A program made the translations under genes and the position numbers. A stretch of 33,933 nt of DNA from Acidimicrobiia bacterium (GTDB lineage Bacteria; Actinomycetota; Acidimicrobiia; Spongiisociales; ZC4RG35), in contig JARDZU010000005.1 in the NCBI GenBank assembly GCA_029240695.1, positions 1 to 33,933 of the forward strand, read 5' to 3'. Below the pieces are notes generated by a model. It was not told where the DNA came from and made no database searches. It saw only the letters and a list, made by a program, of their open reading frames with translations. Numbering within the stretch: the first letter of the stretch is position 1; every line of letters starts with the position of its first letter. This document shows, in pieces, positions 32,622 through 33,933 of this stretch.

Positions 32622-32683
32622 TCCATCCCGACGCTTTAGCCGCATTTCTTGAGCGCCCGCAAGCTGTGGATCAAATCGGCGCT
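32622..32683 (-). ncRNA. SAM-II-like riboswitch aptamer
   Basis: Read on the minus strand: stem AGCGCC (32683-32678), loop GATTTGATCCACAGCTTGCG, closing stem GGCGCT (32657-32652), then AAGAAATGCGGCTAAA and CGGGAT. This agrees with SAM-II aptamers as I recall them: a GC-rich first stem, a loop starting GAUUUAACC and ending UUGC, and a 3' strand AAAUGNNGCUAAA followed by GGG. ATCC in the loop (32671-32668) can pair with GGAT (32628-32625) to close the pseudoknot. The RNA would start about 5 bases before the first stem. Expected effect is lower methyltransferase expression when SAM is high. Confidence 0.72.
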
Positions 32684-32691
32684 TTCGAGGG

Positions 32692-32720
32692 AGGATACGC
32701 GTGTTGTCGTCGCCTGACAA
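32692..32720 (-). promoter_or_regulatory. promoter of the riboswitch-methyltransferase transcript
   Basis: Minus strand TTGTCA (32720-32715) and TATCCT (32697-32692) are exactly 17 bases apart, matching the consensus at five and four positions. The predicted start, about 32685, is directly before the aptamer's first stem, which supports both assignments. Confidence 0.65.
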
Positions 32721-32748
32721 GGAAGACGGCCCCGAAGGGCCGTCTTCC
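32721..32748 (-). terminator. terminator of the betaine-binding protein gene
   Basis: GGAAGACGGCCC (32721-32732) and GGGCCGTCTTCC (32737-32748) make a perfect 12-bp stem with a CGAA loop, 22 bases after the stop of the substrate-binding protein gene and directly before the methyltransferase promoter. Few T residues follow. Confidence 0.75.
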
Positions 32749-32769
32749 CGGTACGTAACGGAATCGCGA

Positions 32770-33789
32770 CTACTGGTCCGCCAACCAGGCCGACCAGACG
32801 TCTTCGTTGTCTGCGATCCACTGGGCCGCGACGTCGGCGGCGTCCTCGCCCTCTGTCTCGACCGCCGGCAGCATGCTGAGTTGGTCCTCGGTGGTGATCT
32901 GGAACTTCTCCAGGAACGACTGCACGTTGGGCGCCTTGTCGGCGAGCTGGGCCGAGGCGTACTTGGTGAGGACGTCCTCGGGGTAGTCGCAGTCGATGGC
33001 GGCCGGATCGGCGTAGCAGTCCTCGTTGTACTCGGGGAGAAGGACATTCACGAGGTCGTACTGGGCCACCGCCGCAGTCGGGGTCCACCAGTACATGAGG
33101 ATCGGCTCCTCCGCGGCGACTCTGGCATCGAGCTCGGCGACTGTCGACGCCTCGCTTCCGGAGAAGACGACCTGGAACGGTAGCCCCAGGTTCTCGATGA
33201 TCGCTTCGTCGTACTGGGAGTAAGAGGGATCGGTGCCCAAGAACCGACCATTTTCGCCGGTCTCGGCGGTAGCGAACATCGCCGCCACTTCGGGATCGTC
33301 GTAGCCCTCCCACGTCGCCAACTCTGGGTTTGCGTCGATCACGTACTGCGGCGTGAACCAGCCGATCTTGCCGATCGCCCCGAGCTCGCCGATGTCGACA
33401 ACGCTGCCGTCGTCGATGAAGGCCTGCTCCTCGGCGACCACACCCGAGGGCCACACCTCGAGCACGACATCGAGGGAGCCGTCTGAGAGGCCGGTGAACA
33501 TCGTGTTCTCGTCGATGGCGACGACTTCGGCGTCGTTACCGAGCTCCGCCTCGATCAACTGGGCGGCGATCTCGGCATTGAGCGCCGAGGCCGTCCAGGG
33601 GTTGGCCACGATGTTGATGGTCTCGCCGCCACCAGTTGCCGGGGCGGTGGTGTCTCCACCCTCTTCGGCGGCTTCGGTCGTCGCCGTGCCACCTTCGCCG
33701 GCCGCGGTGGTGGCCGTGCCTCCGTCGTCGGCGCATGCCGCCAACAGCAGTGCCATAACCGATATCAGAATCCAGATTCTCTTTTTCAT
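32770..33789 (-). CDS. glycine-betaine-type ABC transporter substrate-binding lipoprotein
   Basis: A 339-residue lipoprotein. The signal MKKRIWILISVMALLLAAC ends in a lipobox with C19, followed by a Gly/Thr/Ala/Glu-rich linker to about residue 55. The binding domain is of the OpuAC type: NIVANPWTASALNAEI, DVVLEVWPSG, GWFTPQY and ILMYWWTPT supply the Trp and Tyr residues expected for an aromatic cage around a quaternary ammonium group. It should capture glycine betaine, proline betaine or choline outside the membrane. AGGAG precedes the ATG. It is divergent from an ABC ATPase gene, so the transporter is split into two transcripts, with the permease expected beyond the right edge. Confidence 0.93.
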   Translation of the reverse strand: MKKRIWILISVMALLLAACADDGGTATTAAGEGGTATTEAAEEGGDTTAPATGGGETINIVANPWTASALNAEIAAQLIEAELGNDAEVVAIDENTMFTGLSDGSLDVVLEVWPSGVVAEEQAFIDDGSVVDIGELGAIGKIGWFTPQYVIDANPELATWEGYDDPEVAAMFATAETGENGRFLGTDPSYSQYDEAIIENLGLPFQVVFSGSEASTVAELDARVAAEEPILMYWWTPTAAVAQYDLVNVLLPEYNEDCYADPAAIDCDYPEDVLTKYASAQLADKAPNVQSFLEKFQITTEDQLSMLPAVETEGEDAADVAAQWIADNEDVWSAWLADQ

Positions 33790-33837
33790 GGTTCTCCTAG
33801 GGCCCGCCAGCCGACGATCGCGGCCGGAAAGGGTCGC

Positions 33838-33846
33838 TGGTACATT
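33838..33846 (+). promoter_or_regulatory. possible extended -10 promoter of the ABC ATPase gene
   Basis: TGG followed by TACATT (33841-33846) forms an extended -10 about 27 bases before the GTG start at 33873; no -35 match is present. Weak assignment based on position in the 83-base divergent gap. Confidence 0.3.
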
Positions 33847-33872
33847 ACCGACGTGGCTGTCACGAAGGGGCT

Positions 33873-33933
33873 GTGACCGGCGACGTGTGCCTGTCGGTCG
33901 AGCACATCTGGAAAGTCTTTGGTGCTAAGCCCG
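33873..33933 (+). CDS. ABC transporter ATP-binding protein, N-terminal fragment (betaine uptake type)
   Basis: Only about 20 residues fit in the window: MTGDVCLSVEHIWKVFGAKP. The phrase VEHIWKVFG with a following Lys-Pro is the start of ProV/OpuAA-type ATPases (compare the usual LWKVFGxxP), and the gene is divergent from a betaine-type binding protein. The GTG at 33873 has AAGGGG before it; another GTG at 33885 is possible. The remaining domains, including Walker motifs, lie beyond the right edge. Confidence 0.75.
   Translation, partial: MTGDVCLSVEHIWKVFGAKP

Noticed and set aside
32555-32626. N-terminal extension of the methyltransferase starting at the ATG ending at 32626
   Set aside because: The extra 24 residues run through the terminator-like hairpin and begin within the aptamer pseudoknot; a good ribosome-binding site precedes the ATG at 32554 where the family sequence starts.
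32622-32720. SAM-I or SAM-IV riboswitch for the same leader
   Set aside because: No GAGGGACTGGCC-like core or four-way junction stems; the short single stem plus 3' GCTAAA strand fits SAM-II instead.
33353-33928. 191-residue plus-strand frame opposite the betaine-binding protein
   Set aside because: Ser/Pro/Val repeats mirror the lipoprotein linker; the lipobox and binding motifs are on the minus strand.
1-33933. CRISPR arrays, tRNA, rRNA, insertion sequences or prophage genes
   Set aside because: No regularly spaced repeats, cloverleaf-like sequences, transposase motifs or phage structural genes were seen on either strand by reading; a dedicated search was not possible.

Overview
The window is GC-rich, densely coded, single-copy chromosomal DNA. 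Start-stop overlaps of the ATGA type, frequent GTG and TTG starts, and a SARP/BTAD-type regulator, a MoxR-DUF58-VWA cluster, an OmpR-type two-component pair and a DUF6325-SHOCT pair all suggest an actinobacterium, possibly an uncultured Acidimicrobiia-like lineage. That placement is inference; no rRNA or other phylogenetic marker is present. I found no tRNA, rRNA, CRISPR array, insertion sequence or prophage.

Layout. 1-1425: end of a DUF47 (PhoU-like) gene, a PiT phosphate transporter and a small membrane protein. 1432-1872: a four-helix membrane protein. 1931-4725: a TetR regulator divergent from two tandem zinc-free MDR oxidoreductases, with a repeated operator-like element between them. 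4736-7043: membrane protein, DUF6325-SHOCT pair, potassium channel. 7214-9622: a DHA2 drug exporter flanked by a frameshifted remnant and small ORFs. 9839-15815: a tightly packed run of response regulator, histidine kinase, HtrA-like protease without PDZ, MoxR ATPase, DUF58 protein and VWA membrane protein, probably one envelope-quality operon. 15843-19640 (minus): sugar-lactone oxidase, TPR protein and DUF4331 secreted protein. 19748-20188: SRPBCC protein.

20213-24802 (minus) holds the most unusual gene. It is one 1529-residue polypeptide joining a SARP/BTAD DNA-binding region, a pseudokinase (HRD changed to HGG), an nSTAND-type NTPase, one transmembrane helix and a C-terminal sugar-type ABC substrate-binding domain. 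It reads as a one-protein transmembrane nutrient sensor and transcription factor. Its own promoter carries two 9-bp direct repeats one helical turn apart, the geometry expected for SARP binding. A divergent gene encodes a secreted HELAH metalloprotease-like protein.

25547-26946 (minus): an ECF sigma factor overlapping a membrane-anchored NTF2/SnoaL-like protein. 27088-31550 (plus): hypothetical protein, threonine-aldolase-like enzyme, an autoregulated ArsR-SRPBCC pair with a perfect operator over its start codon, a Gfo/Idh/MocA oxidoreductase and an aldo/keto reductase. 31547-32554 (minus): homocysteine S-methyltransferase preceded by a promoter, a SAM-II-like riboswitch and a terminator-like hairpin. 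32770-33933: glycine-betaine-type substrate-binding lipoprotein and, divergently, the start of the cognate ABC ATPase.
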